Below are positions 26,441 to 34,175 of a DNA stretch of 64,000 bases, piece after piece. The notes beneath the pieces are model-generated. The model had not been told where the DNA came from. It worked only from the letters and a program-made list of their open reading frames with translations, and did not search any database. This DNA comes from Thalassobaculaceae bacterium (GTDB lineage Bacteria; Pseudomonadota; Alphaproteobacteria; Thalassobaculales; Thalassobaculaceae), in NCBI GenBank assembly GCA_029212785.1, contig JARGOG010000001.1, forward strand, positions 30,586 to 94,585, read 5' to 3'. The stretch's first letter is position 1, and every line of letters begins with the position of its first letter. Made by a program: the position numbers and the translations under genes.

Positions 26441-26527
26441 AGTCGGGTCACGAGGCGGAGGGAAGTGCCTCAAGCCTTGTACCGGTGCCTATGGATGAGA
26501 CCGCGCGTCTCCGCGGACCTGCCGTTT

Positions 26528-26552
26528 GGAACCGTTCGACCCCTACGTCGTT
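26528..26552 (+). promoter_or_regulatory. EcfG-type general stress promoter
   Basis: GGAAC, 16 bases, CGTT: exact consensus, on the same strand and 78 bp before the hemerythrin ATG. It is the third perfect match in this window. Confidence 0.7.
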
Positions 26553-26630
26553 TCCCTCACCAGATCAGGATCATAGGACGTGAACCCGGCGCGACTGCCG
26601 GGTTCGCGGTCATCACCGTGTGAGGAGAGT

Positions 26631-27113
26631 ATGATGGCGACGAAGGCCATGGAGCGCCCTGGGAAGGACGACAAGAAGGCGGATACCATCGTCGAGGTGA
26701 TCGTCGAGGAGCATGCGAAGTTGCGGTCGCTATTCGACCGGCTCGAGGCGATCGTCGAGCAGGACCGTGATGGTCGCCGGTCGCTGTGGGCGGAGACCAG
26801 GAAGGAATTGCTGGCGCATCACGAGGCGGAGGAGGAGAGCCTGTTCGACACGCTCGTCCAGACCTCCAAGGATGCTCGCCACGAAAGCCTGCACGCGATC
26901 TCCGAACATGGCGAGCACAAGAAGTTGATCGAGCAGATGGAGGATCTATCGCCGGATGCCGACGACTGGGAGGAGAAGCTGGCCGAACTACGCCACGACG
27001 TCTTCCACCATCTCGAGGAGGAAGAGGAAGACGTGCTGCCGATCGTGGCGGAGGTGCTGTCCAAGGACGAGGCGCGGACGCTTGCCGCCAAGTACCGTGA
27101 GGTGCACAGCTGA
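26631..27113 (+). CDS. Hemerythrin HHE cation-binding domain protein
   Basis: 160 residues, highly acidic and helical, with the HHE iron-binding pattern: EEHAKLRSLFDRLE, LLAHHEAEEESLF, HAISEHGEHKKL, HDVFHHLEEEEEDVLP. It should bind a di-iron centre and may sense or store oxygen, nitric oxide or iron, or protect from oxidative damage. The ATG at 26631 (and 26634) follows GTGAGGAGAGT. The upstream EcfG-type promoter predicts stress induction. It is monocistronic, followed by hairpins and the convergent amidase. Confidence 0.92.
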   Translation: MMATKAMERPGKDDKKADTIVEVIVEEHAKLRSLFDRLEAIVEQDRDGRRSLWAETRKELLAHHEAEEESLFDTLVQTSKDARHESLHAISEHGEHKKLIEQMEDLSPDADDWEEKLAELRHDVFHHLEEEEEDVLPIVAEVLSKDEARTLAAKYREVHS

Positions 27114-27116
27114 CTT

Positions 27117-27138
27117 GCGCCGCGTTTCCCTGCGGCGC
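27117..27138 (+). terminator. Hairpin after the hemerythrin gene
   Basis: GCGCCGC-GTTTCCCT-GCGGCGC, a 7-bp GC stem starting 3 bases after the stop codon. There is no U-tract. Confidence 0.45.
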
Positions 27139-27150
27139 CCTTGCAGCGGT

Positions 27151-27198
27151 CCTTCGGCCGGTGCCTGCCCGATGCCGGGAGGGAATGCCGGCCGAAGG
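27151..27198. terminator. Long palindrome between convergent hemerythrin and amidase genes
   Basis: CCTTCGGCCGG and CCGGCCGAAGG are perfect 11-bp arms around a 26-base loop that itself contains a small CCCG/CGGG stem. Placed between two convergent stop codons, it probably ends transcription from both sides. Confidence 0.5.
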
Positions 27199-27216
27199 TT
27201 GACCCGGACGCTTGCG

Positions 27217-28635
27217 TCAGGCGGCTTCGGCGACCGACGGGGAGGGCCAGCGGGCGTGCCACTGGGTGGCGGCCTCATAAGCGTGGCCAACCCGGAACAC
27301 CGTGGCCTCGTCGAAATACCCGCCGACGATCTGCATCGACAGGGGCAGCCCGGATTCGCTGAACCCGATCGGAATTGACATCGCCGGGTTGCCGGTGACG
27401 TTGAACGGCATGGTCTGCATCGGCCAGGCCAGCGGGAATCCCTTCTGCGGCGCGTCGATCAGCGGCGCCGGCGACATCGAGGACGGGGCCAGCAGGACAT
27501 CGTACTGCTTGAGTAAAAAATTATTCACCTCCAACGACAGCTCGCGGCGCAGGCGCTGGGCCTGAACCAGATCCGCCGAGGAGATGTAGGCGCCGAGCAT
27601 GATCCGCTCCATGGTCAGGCGGCCGTAGTCGAGCGGTCGGGACTTCAGGTCGGCCTCATGGATCGCATACGCCTCGGCCAGCAAAATCACCCGGCCGCAG
27701 GAATTGTACTGGGTGAAGGGCGAGGCATCCTGGACGTCCTCGACGATGGCACCGAGGCTGCGCAAGGTCTCGGCCGCGTCGTCGATCGCCTTGATGCTCT
27801 CCGGTGCCATGCCCTCGGCATCGGCATAGAACGAGCGTAGCAGGCCGATCTTCATGCCCTTCACACCGGCTTTCAGCGTCGCCCGGAAATCCGGCACCGG
27901 CGCATCGGCGCTGCCCGGATCGACCGGGTCGTAGCCGGCGACCGCCTGCAAGGTGATCGCCGCATCCTCCACCGTCTTCGACAACGGACCGCAATGGTCC
28001 ATCGTGTATGACAGCGGGAAGACGCCGCGCCGGCTGACCCGCCCATAGGTCGGCTTGATGCCGATGACGCCGCAATAGGCGGCCGGACCGCGGATCGAGC
28101 CGCCGGTGTCCGACCCCATGGCGGTGCGCGTCATGCCCATGGCGACGGCGGCACCGGAGCCGCTGGACGAGCCGCCGGGACCGTGGTTGCGGTTCCAGGG
28201 ATTACGCGCCGGCGGGAAGGGCAGATCGAAGGAAGGCCCTCCGAAGGCGAACTCATGGGTCGAGAGCTTGCCGAGCAGCACGCCGCCGGCCTCGACCAGC
28301 TTCTGCGCGCAGATGCTGTCGGTCGCCGGGATCACGTCCTGGCGCAGCTTGGAGTGGCAGGTCGTCCGGATGCCGGCGGTGTCGTAGATGTCCTTGAGCC
28401 CGTAGGGGATGCCGTGCATCGGCCCGCGATCGGTACCGTCGGCCAGTTCCCTGTCCGCCTTGGCCGCGTCGGCCAGGGCCCGGTCGCCGGTGACCGTGAT
28501 GAAGGCGTTGAGCGACGGATCGAGATCGGCGACCCGCGTGAGGCAGTGCTCGGTGATCTTGGCGGAGGTCAGAGACCCGTTGCGCAGTTTATCGCCGAGC
28601 TCGGCGATGGTCAGCGTCTCCAGCGGCTCGGTCAT
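27217..28635 (-). CDS. Amidase-signature hydrolase (AtzE/GatA-like)
   Basis: 472 residues of the amidase-signature family. The Ser-cisSer-Lys triad is intact: Lys in PYGLKDIYDTAG, cis-Ser in GPGGSSSGSGAA and nucleophile Ser in GSDTGGSIRGPAA. It should hydrolyse a small amide or carbamoyl compound. The ATG at 28635 overlaps the stop of the small AtzG-like gene as ATGA, as atzG-atzE and gatC-gatA pairs do; an upstream frame extension is rejected. It is closely related in sequence to the amidase at 37881. The operon lies behind an operator at 28908 shared with three other units of this locus. Confidence 0.93.
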   Translation of the reverse strand: MTEPLETLTIAELGDKLRNGSLTSAKITEHCLTRVADLDPSLNAFITVTGDRALADAAKADRELADGTDRGPMHGIPYGLKDIYDTAGIRTTCHSKLRQDVIPATDSICAQKLVEAGGVLLGKLSTHEFAFGGPSFDLPFPPARNPWNRNHGPGGSSSGSGAAVAMGMTRTAMGSDTGGSIRGPAAYCGVIGIKPTYGRVSRRGVFPLSYTMDHCGPLSKTVEDAAITLQAVAGYDPVDPGSADAPVPDFRATLKAGVKGMKIGLLRSFYADAEGMAPESIKAIDDAAETLRSLGAIVEDVQDASPFTQYNSCGRVILLAEAYAIHEADLKSRPLDYGRLTMERIMLGAYISSADLVQAQRLRRELSLEVNNFLLKQYDVLLAPSSMSPAPLIDAPQKGFPLAWPMQTMPFNVTGNPAMSIPIGFSESGLPLSMQIVGGYFDEATVFRVGHAYEAATQWHARWPSPSVAEAA

Positions 28636-28850
28636 GACGCGGCTCCTCGGGTGATGGTGTCGGGCACGAAGACGCCGGCGGGTTCGGACTCCGCCGTGCG
28701 CTCGCGGCGCAGGTCCGCGGTCATCGCCTGCAGGCCGACGAATCCTTCGAAGATCGTCTCGACCCGGTCGGGCGGGAGGGTGAGGCCGTTCAGGGCGGTG
28801 ATCGCCTCGAAGGCCTGGCGCATGGTTGCGGATCGATCGTCGCTGGACAT
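28632..28850 (-). CDS. AtzG-like (DUF4089-like) small amidase partner
   Basis: 72 residues, mostly helical: LNGLTLPPDRVETIFEGFVG, then LQAMTADLRRE, then the acidic-aromatic end ESEPAGVF. This follows the DUF4089/AtzG pattern (GL-x2-PP-x2-R-x2-V…EPAPVF). AtzG is a GatC-like subunit that stabilises the amidase AtzE. Its stop overlaps the amidase start (ATGA). The ATG at 28850 has AAGGGA at a good distance. The assignment rests on short motifs, size and position. Confidence 0.75.
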   Translation of the reverse strand: MSSDDRSATMRQAFEAITALNGLTLPPDRVETIFEGFVGLQAMTADLRRERTAESEPAGVFVPDTITRGAAS

Positions 28851-28907
28851 CGCGAAATCCCTTGGAAATGGCAGGGTTGGGCGCGGGCGAAAGCCCGTGA
28901 CATTCCG

Positions 28908-28919
28908 AATTGTATCCAA
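28908..28919. promoter_or_regulatory. VanR-like operator, amidase operon
   Basis: AATTGTATCCAA, the reverse complement of the core TTGGATACAATT found at 29251 and 39605. It lies 58 bp upstream of the AtzG-like ATG. Likely bound by the GntR/FCD protein at 40933. Confidence 0.65.
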
Positions 28920-28942
28920 AAATTGCTCTGGCACGTCCGGTC

Positions 28943-28963
28943 ATTTTGCGATGCACAAATTTA
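28943..28963. promoter_or_regulatory. Shared 21-bp element upstream of the amidase operon
   Basis: ATTTTGCGATGCA-N2-AATTTA, 19 of 21 bases identical to the element at 22605-22625 before hyuA. It lies upstream of the VanR-like operator relative to the amidase operon. Confidence 0.5.
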
Positions 28964-29083
28964 TGGCGGCATCTGAATGATCAATATCAATGATTTCAAT
29001 ATGTTGAATATATTTATGTTTGTATGGGTTTCCAGAATCCGAAACTATGGACAGCAATTGCGCAGAAATTGGATTCGGAATGT

Positions 29084-29095
29084 GCACAATTGTGC
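29084..29095. promoter_or_regulatory. Perfect 12-bp palindrome in the divergent promoter region
   Basis: GCACAATTGTGC, self-complementary over its full length, in the AT-rich region between the amidase and importer operons. No regulator can be assigned. Confidence 0.3.
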
Positions 29096-29250
29096 GGTGC
29101 AGCAATATTGAATCAGGCATCTCAGCAAATTCAAGGCGCCGGCATAGCCATGGCGAAATTGGGTCGGAGAGGTCGAAAACACCATCTATATGATTGAATG
29201 CATTGGCGGTTCCATCGCTGTCTTCGATCCAGATTCAGGCGATGTCGATA

Positions 29251-29264
29251 AATTGGATACAATT
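29251..29264. promoter_or_regulatory. VanR-like operator, importer operon
   Basis: AATTGGATACAATT, with AATTG and CAATT arms around GATA. It is identical over 14 bases to the site at 39605. It lies about 190 bp before the substrate-binding protein gene. Confidence 0.65.
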
Positions 29265-29454
29265 ACGCCGAATTCCGGCATGCCGATTGCAAATCTGTGA
29301 AGCAATGTCGCGGGTCGACCGTGTGTTCCGGCTCCTTAGGGAGCGGACGGACGGGACGGCGCTTGAGAACGTTCGGCGATCGCTCAAAGGGGCGAACCGA
29401 CCGGGCGCGAGGTGCTGCGAAGGGCGCGGCGGGTACACGCAAGGAGGCTTCACA

Positions 29455-31041
29455 ATGCGTAATTTCAGGACACTGGCTTCGGCCATCGCCGTGTCTGCCG
29501 GACTGGCAGCGGCGGCGGTTCCGGCCTCGGCCGAGTCCGTACTTCGCGTCGCCATGACGGCTGGCGACATTCCGGTCACGATCGGTCAGCCCGACCAGGG
29601 GTTCGAGGGCTACCGCTTCGTCGGCTACAACCTCTACGACACGCTGACGCTTTGGGATTTGTCCCAGGGCGAAACCGCCGCCGACATCAAGCCGGGTCTG
29701 GCAACCTCTTGGGACATCGATCCCAACGACCACACCCGCTGGATCGTCAAGCTCCGCGAGGGGGTGAAATGGCATGACGGCTGCGATTTCGTGGCCGAGG
29801 ACGTGGCCTGGAACTTCGCCCGCGTCTCCGACGACAAGGCGCCGCAGTTCAACGCCAAGCAGTTCGCCGACATCCGCAACCGGACCGGCATCATCGACAA
29901 GGTCGAGGTGATCGACGACCACACGGTCGCCTTCATCACCAAGCAGCCGGATGCGCTGTTCCCCTACCAGCTTTCCTACTGGTTCATGATCAGCCGCTGC
30001 AAGCTCACCGAGCTTGGCAACGATTATGAGAAATACGCCGTCGATCCGTCCGGCACCGGTCCGTACAAGTTCGCCAGCATGGTGGCCCAGGAGCGCCTGG
30101 AGCTGGTGAAGAACGCCGACTATTGGGACCCGAAGCGCGTGCCCAAGCACGACCGTCTGGTGTTGATCCCGATGCCGGAGGCGACGACCCGCGCGGCCGC
30201 CCTGCTGTCGGGCCAAGTCGACTTTATCGAGGCCCCGTCGCCGGACACCATTCCGCGACTCGAGTCCTCGGGCATGACCATCGTGACGGCCCCGTATCCG
30301 CACAACTGGTCGTACCAGCTCAACTTCGTGGACGGCGCGTTCAAGGACGTGAAGGTCCGGCGCGCCGCGAACTACGCGCTCAATCGTCCGGAATTCAAGG
30401 CGCTTCTCGGCGGCTACATGGTCGAGGGCTATGGCGTTGTTCCGCCGTCGACCCCGTATTACGGCAAGCCGAAATACGTCTACAACTTCGATCCGGAAAA
30501 GGCGACCGCGCTCCTGAAGGAAGCCGGTTGCTACCCGTGCAAGATCACGCTGGCGATCTCCACCTCGGGTTCCGGGCAGATGCAGCCGCTGCCGATGAAT
30601 GAACTGGTGAAGAGCCAGCTCGATGCGGTCGGCTTCGACACCACGCTCGACGTCATGGACTGGAACGCCCTGCTCGATGTCGGCCGTCCGGGCCGTGAGA
30701 AGAACCCGCAGATCGACGGCATCAACATCAGCCGTGCCCTGCAGGATCCGTTCAGCGCCCTGATCCGCCACGTCTACAGCAAGCAGCACGCACCGAAGGG
30801 CTCGAACTGGGGTCACTACACCAACCCCGAGGTCGATGCGGTGATCGACGAGATCTATGCCTCCTTCGATCCGAAGGCCCGCATGGAGAAGCTGACCAAG
30901 CTGCACGAGATGATGGTCGATGACGCGACCATGCTGATGGTCGCCCACGACGTTAATCCGCGTGCCATCGCCCCGAACGTGAAGGGTTTCGTCCAGGCCC
31001 AGAGTTGGTTCCAGGACCTCACCCCGATCGTGGTCGAGTAA
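29455..31041 (+). CDS. Peptide/nickel-type ABC transporter substrate-binding protein
   Basis: 528 residues, SBP_bac_5 family. The signal peptide is MRNFRTLASAIAVSAGLAAA…ASA. Family landmarks are WDIDPNDHTRWIVKLREGVKWHDG, GTGPYKF and VRRAANYALNRPEF. The ATG follows AAGGAGG at 7 bases. First gene of an eight-gene operon running to 37876 (importer, cysteine hydrolase, asparaginase-like enzyme, DMT permease). The ligand is probably the compound that the locus's amide hydrolases attack. Confidence 0.95.
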   Translation: MRNFRTLASAIAVSAGLAAAAVPASAESVLRVAMTAGDIPVTIGQPDQGFEGYRFVGYNLYDTLTLWDLSQGETAADIKPGLATSWDIDPNDHTRWIVKLREGVKWHDGCDFVAEDVAWNFARVSDDKAPQFNAKQFADIRNRTGIIDKVEVIDDHTVAFITKQPDALFPYQLSYWFMISRCKLTELGNDYEKYAVDPSGTGPYKFASMVAQERLELVKNADYWDPKRVPKHDRLVLIPMPEATTRAAALLSGQVDFIEAPSPDTIPRLESSGMTIVTAPYPHNWSYQLNFVDGAFKDVKVRRAANYALNRPEFKALLGGYMVEGYGVVPPSTPYYGKPKYVYNFDPEKATALLKEAGCYPCKITLAISTSGSGQMQPLPMNELVKSQLDAVGFDTTLDVMDWNALLDVGRPGREKNPQIDGINISRALQDPFSALIRHVYSKQHAPKGSNWGHYTNPEVDAVIDEIYASFDPKARMEKLTKLHEMMVDDATMLMVAHDVNPRAIAPNVKGFVQAQSWFQDLTPIVVE

Positions 31042-31132
31042 GCCCCGACCAAATCGGTCCGGCCGGCCCGACCACCCGGGGTCGGCCGGACCTCCCTCGC
31101 CAGAGCCATCTCCGAGCCGAAGGGACCCTTGG

Positions 31133-32089
31133 ATGACCGCCTATATTCTGCGCCGCCTGCTGTATGCGATCCCTATTGCGCTCGGCGTCAGTATCGTCTG
31201 TTTCGCGCTGGTCTACATCGCACCCGGCGACCCCCTGAACTCCCTGCTTCCCGAGGACGCCAGCGCCGAGACCATCGCGATGGTCAAGAAGGCCTACGGC
31301 TTCGACAAGCCGATCCCGGTGCAATATTTCATCTGGCTCGGCAAGGTGTTGACCGGTGATTTTGGTCATTCGATCGCGTCGGGTCGCGCCGTCACCGACG
31401 ATCTCTTCAAGGCGCTCGGCAACACCGTGCTGCTCGCCGCCGGCGCCGTCATGGTCGCCTTTTCCCTGGCGTTCGTCATGGGGCTCGTCGCCGGTTATCA
31501 CTCCGGCGGTCCGGTCGATCGCGTCGTCACCGGCGTCGCCGTGATCGGCGTCAGCATCCCGAACTACTGGCTCGGTATCGTGATGGTGATCATCTTCGCC
31601 GTCGAGCTGAACGTCCTGCCCGCGACCGGCATGGGCCCGCGCGGGTCGGACACGTTCAATTTCTGGGAGTGGAACCACTTCCGGCATCTGCTGATGCCGA
31701 TGGTCACGCTCTCGATGATTCCGATCGGCATCATCACCCGCACCACCCGGGCGGCGGTCGCCGAGATCCTGAACCAGGACTTCGTCGAGACCCTGCGGGC
31801 CAAGGGGCTGAGCGAGCGCGAAATCCTGATCCACGTCGTCAAGAATTCCATGCCCCAGGTGCTGGCGGTCATGGGCCTGCAGTTCGGCTACCTGATGGGC
31901 GGGTCGATCCTGGTCGAGACGATCTTCACCTGGCCGGGCACCGGGTTCCTGCTGAACAAGGCGATCCTCACCCGTGATCTGCCGGTGCTGCAGGGCACGA
32001 TTCTGGTGCTGGCGATGATCTTCGTCGCCACCAATCTGGTCATCGATCTGTTGCAGACGATGGTCGATCCCCGCCTGAAGCGCGGCTGA
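31133..32089 (+). CDS. Dpp/Opp-type ABC transporter permease (DppB-like)
   Basis: 318 residues, six membrane helices, with the DppB N-terminus (YILRRLLYAIPIALGVSIVC) and EAA-type loop (LRAKGLSEREILIHVVKNSM). AAGGGA lies 9 bases before the ATG. It forms the channel with the next gene. Confidence 0.96.
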   Translation: MTAYILRRLLYAIPIALGVSIVCFALVYIAPGDPLNSLLPEDASAETIAMVKKAYGFDKPIPVQYFIWLGKVLTGDFGHSIASGRAVTDDLFKALGNTVLLAAGAVMVAFSLAFVMGLVAGYHSGGPVDRVVTGVAVIGVSIPNYWLGIVMVIIFAVELNVLPATGMGPRGSDTFNFWEWNHFRHLLMPMVTLSMIPIGIITRTTRAAVAEILNQDFVETLRAKGLSEREILIHVVKNSMPQVLAVMGLQFGYLMGGSILVETIFTWPGTGFLLNKAILTRDLPVLQGTILVLAMIFVATNLVIDLLQTMVDPRLKRG

Positions 32090-32107
32090 CGGGGAGGAGG
32101 AGAACCG

Positions 32108-33010
32108 ATGGCAAACATCACCATGTCCCCGTCCGATGCCGGCGCCGTCCAAAGCGCTCCGGCTGTCATGGTCCGCAGCTACTGGCAGAATGTCGGCTAC
32201 CGGCTGCGCTACGACTACCTGACCCTGTTCTTCGGCGCGGTCGTGATCCTGATTCTGCTCTCGGCGATCTTCGCGCCGCTGCTGGCGCCGATGGATCCGT
32301 ATCAGAGCAGCCTGATCAACCGGCTGAAGCCGATCGGCTACAAGGACTTCCATCTCGGCACCGACGAGCTCGGCCGCGATATCCTGTCGCGCATGCTCTA
32401 CGGCGGTCGGATCTCGCTCACCATGGGCATCATGCCGGTGCTGGTCGCCACGATCGTCGGCGGCACGCTCGGCATCGTCGCCGGGTTCCTCGGCGGACGC
32501 ACGAACATGCTGATCATGCGCATGGTCGACGTCTTCTATGCTTTCCCGTCGATCCTGCTGGCGGTGGCGATTTCCGGCGCCATGGGCGGCGGCGTCGTCA
32601 ACGGCATGCTGTCGCTGACCCTGGTTTTCATCCCGCCGCTGTGTCGGGTGGCGGAGACGGCGACCTCCCAGGTCCGCAACCTCGACTTCGTCGAGGCGGC
32701 GCGGGCGACGGGGGCGGGCACCTTCAGCATCATCCGGGTCCATATCCTCGGCAACGTACTGGGGCCGATCCTGGTCTATTCCTCCAGCATGGTCAGCGTC
32801 AGCATCCTGCTGGCGTCGGGCCTGTCCTTCCTCGGCCTCGGGGTCACCCCGCCGGAACCGGATTGGGGGCTGATGCTGAACACCCTGCGTCAGGCGATCT
32901 ACATCAACCCGCTGGTCTGCGCGATCCCGGGAGTGGCGATCCTGATCACCTCGATCTGCTTCAACCTGGTCAGCGACGGCATGCGCGCGGCCATGGACGT
33001 CCGACTGTGA
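32108..33010 (+). CDS. Dpp/Opp-type ABC transporter permease (DppC-like)
   Basis: 300 residues with the OppC-type N-terminal domain, FHLGTDELGRDILSRMLYGG, and the EAA loop (ARATGAGTFSIIRVHILGNV). GGGGAGGAGGAG precedes the ATG. Partner of the DppB-like permease. Confidence 0.96.
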   Translation: MANITMSPSDAGAVQSAPAVMVRSYWQNVGYRLRYDYLTLFFGAVVILILLSAIFAPLLAPMDPYQSSLINRLKPIGYKDFHLGTDELGRDILSRMLYGGRISLTMGIMPVLVATIVGGTLGIVAGFLGGRTNMLIMRMVDVFYAFPSILLAVAISGAMGGGVVNGMLSLTLVFIPPLCRVAETATSQVRNLDFVEAARATGAGTFSIIRVHILGNVLGPILVYSSSMVSVSILLASGLSFLGLGVTPPEPDWGLMLNTLRQAIYINPLVCAIPGVAILITSICFNLVSDGMRAAMDVRL

Positions 33011-33021
33011 GGAGCGAGACG

Positions 33022-34158
33022 ATGACCGCGACCGAGGGTTCCCGTACCGCATCGCCGCTGAGCGCGGTGGACCGCAAGGACATGCGCGACCGCGGCGGCG
33101 ACGCCCAGCCGATGCTGATCGCCCGCGAACTGAAGAAGCACTTCCCGATCACCGGCGGGGTCCTCAATCGGCCGGTCGGCCATGTCCGGGCGGTGGACGG
33201 CGTCAGCTTCACCGTGATGAAGGGCGAGACGCTGGGTGTGGTCGGCGAGTCCGGCTGCGGCAAGTCGACCCTGGCCCGCCTGCTCATGCACCTGATCGTG
33301 CCGGACTCGGGGGAACTGATTTTCGACGGCGACGCGGTCGGCGAAAGCGACGGGCTGTCGGTCCGCGACATGCGTCGGCTGATGCAGATGGTGTTCCAGG
33401 ACAGCTATTCGTCCCTGAACCCGCGCATGCCGATCGAGGATTCGATCTCCTACGGCAAGAAGGTCCACGGCGCGAGCGAGGCCGAGGCCAAGGACGCGGC
33501 GCGCGAGTTGCTGACCAAGGTCGGGCTCGATCCGAACCTGTTCGGGCCGCGCTATCCGCACGAGCTGTCCGGCGGCCAGAAGCAGCGCGTCAACATCGCC
33601 CGCGCCTTGGTGCTGGAGCCACGGGTTGTCATTCTCGACGAGGCGGTCTCGGCGCTCGACAAGTCGGTCGAGGCCCAGGTTCTGAACCTGCTGCGCTACC
33701 TCAAGCAGCACTTCAACCTGACCTATGTGTTCATCTCCCACGACCTGAACGTCGTGCAATATGTCAGCGACCGCGTGCTGGTGATGTATCTCGGCGAGGT
33801 GGTCGAGATCGGGCCGGTCGACGAGATCTACGAGCGTCCCAAACACCCCTATACCCAGGCGCTGCTCGCCTCGCGTCTGTCGATGGACCCGGACGATCGA
33901 ATCGAGGAACCGCCGCTGGTCGGTGATCCGCCGAACCCGATCAACCCGCCGTCCGGCTGCCGCTTCCGCACCCGCTGCAAGTTCGCGGAGAAGATCTGCG
34001 AGGTCGATAATCCGGTGCTTGGCGACTGGGCGACGGCGGACGCGCATGTCACCGCCTGTCATATGTTTGTCCCGCGCTCGGGCCATTCGATGGCGGTCTC
34101 CTCGGCATCGGGCTCCGCACCGGCGCCGTCCGGTACCGCCATGGCCGGCGGCGATTGA
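33022..34158 (+). CDS. Dpp/Opp-type ABC transporter ATPase (DppF-like)
   Basis: 378 residues. A 35-residue polar N-terminal extension precedes the ATPase domain: Walker A GESGCGKST, signature LSGGQKQRVNIARAL, Walker B VVILDEAVSALDKS. The C-terminal oligopeptide ATPase domain has the Cys cluster CRFRTRC…C…C that binds an iron-sulfur cluster in some relatives. The KHFPITGGVLNR start marks the DppF/OppF class. DppF precedes DppD here, the reverse of the usual order. In Walker B the usual DEP is DEA. Confidence 0.94.
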   Translation: MTATEGSRTASPLSAVDRKDMRDRGGDAQPMLIARELKKHFPITGGVLNRPVGHVRAVDGVSFTVMKGETLGVVGESGCGKSTLARLLMHLIVPDSGELIFDGDAVGESDGLSVRDMRRLMQMVFQDSYSSLNPRMPIEDSISYGKKVHGASEAEAKDAARELLTKVGLDPNLFGPRYPHELSGGQKQRVNIARALVLEPRVVILDEAVSALDKSVEAQVLNLLRYLKQHFNLTYVFISHDLNVVQYVSDRVLVMYLGEVVEIGPVDEIYERPKHPYTQALLASRLSMDPDDRIEEPPLVGDPPNPINPPSGCRFRTRCKFAEKICEVDNPVLGDWATADAHVTACHMFVPRSGHSMAVSSASGSAPAPSGTAMAGGD

Positions 34159-34175
34159 ACGGGGAGGGCAGAGCG

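Larger units (their letters stand above)
26330..26630. other. Intergenic region hyuB to hemerythrin gene
   Basis: About 300 bases with no gene. It holds palindromic elements (26354-26440) and an EcfG-type promoter (26528-26552). Confidence 0.6.
28851..29454. other. AT-rich divergent promoter region
   Basis: About 600 bases without a credible gene, markedly AT-rich between about 28970 and 29290 against a GC-rich background. It carries the two operators at 28908 and 29251, the shared 21-bp element at 28943, and a perfect palindrome GCACAATTGTGC at 29084-29095. It separates the amidase operon from the importer operon and looks like a complex control region. Confidence 0.6.

Noticed and set aside
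28636-28956. N-terminal extension of the first amidase
   Set aside because: It reads through the AtzG-like gene in another frame; the amidase-like start is the ATG at 28635.
29027-29046. GGTTTCC…CCGAAACT as a second IclR site
   Set aside because: It only loosely resembles the 21726-21741 palindrome, with an imperfect centre and no nearby IclR gene.
31019-33052. A 677-codon open frame on the minus strand
   Set aside because: It is antisense to the two permease genes and is low-complexity Asp, Arg, His and Gln.
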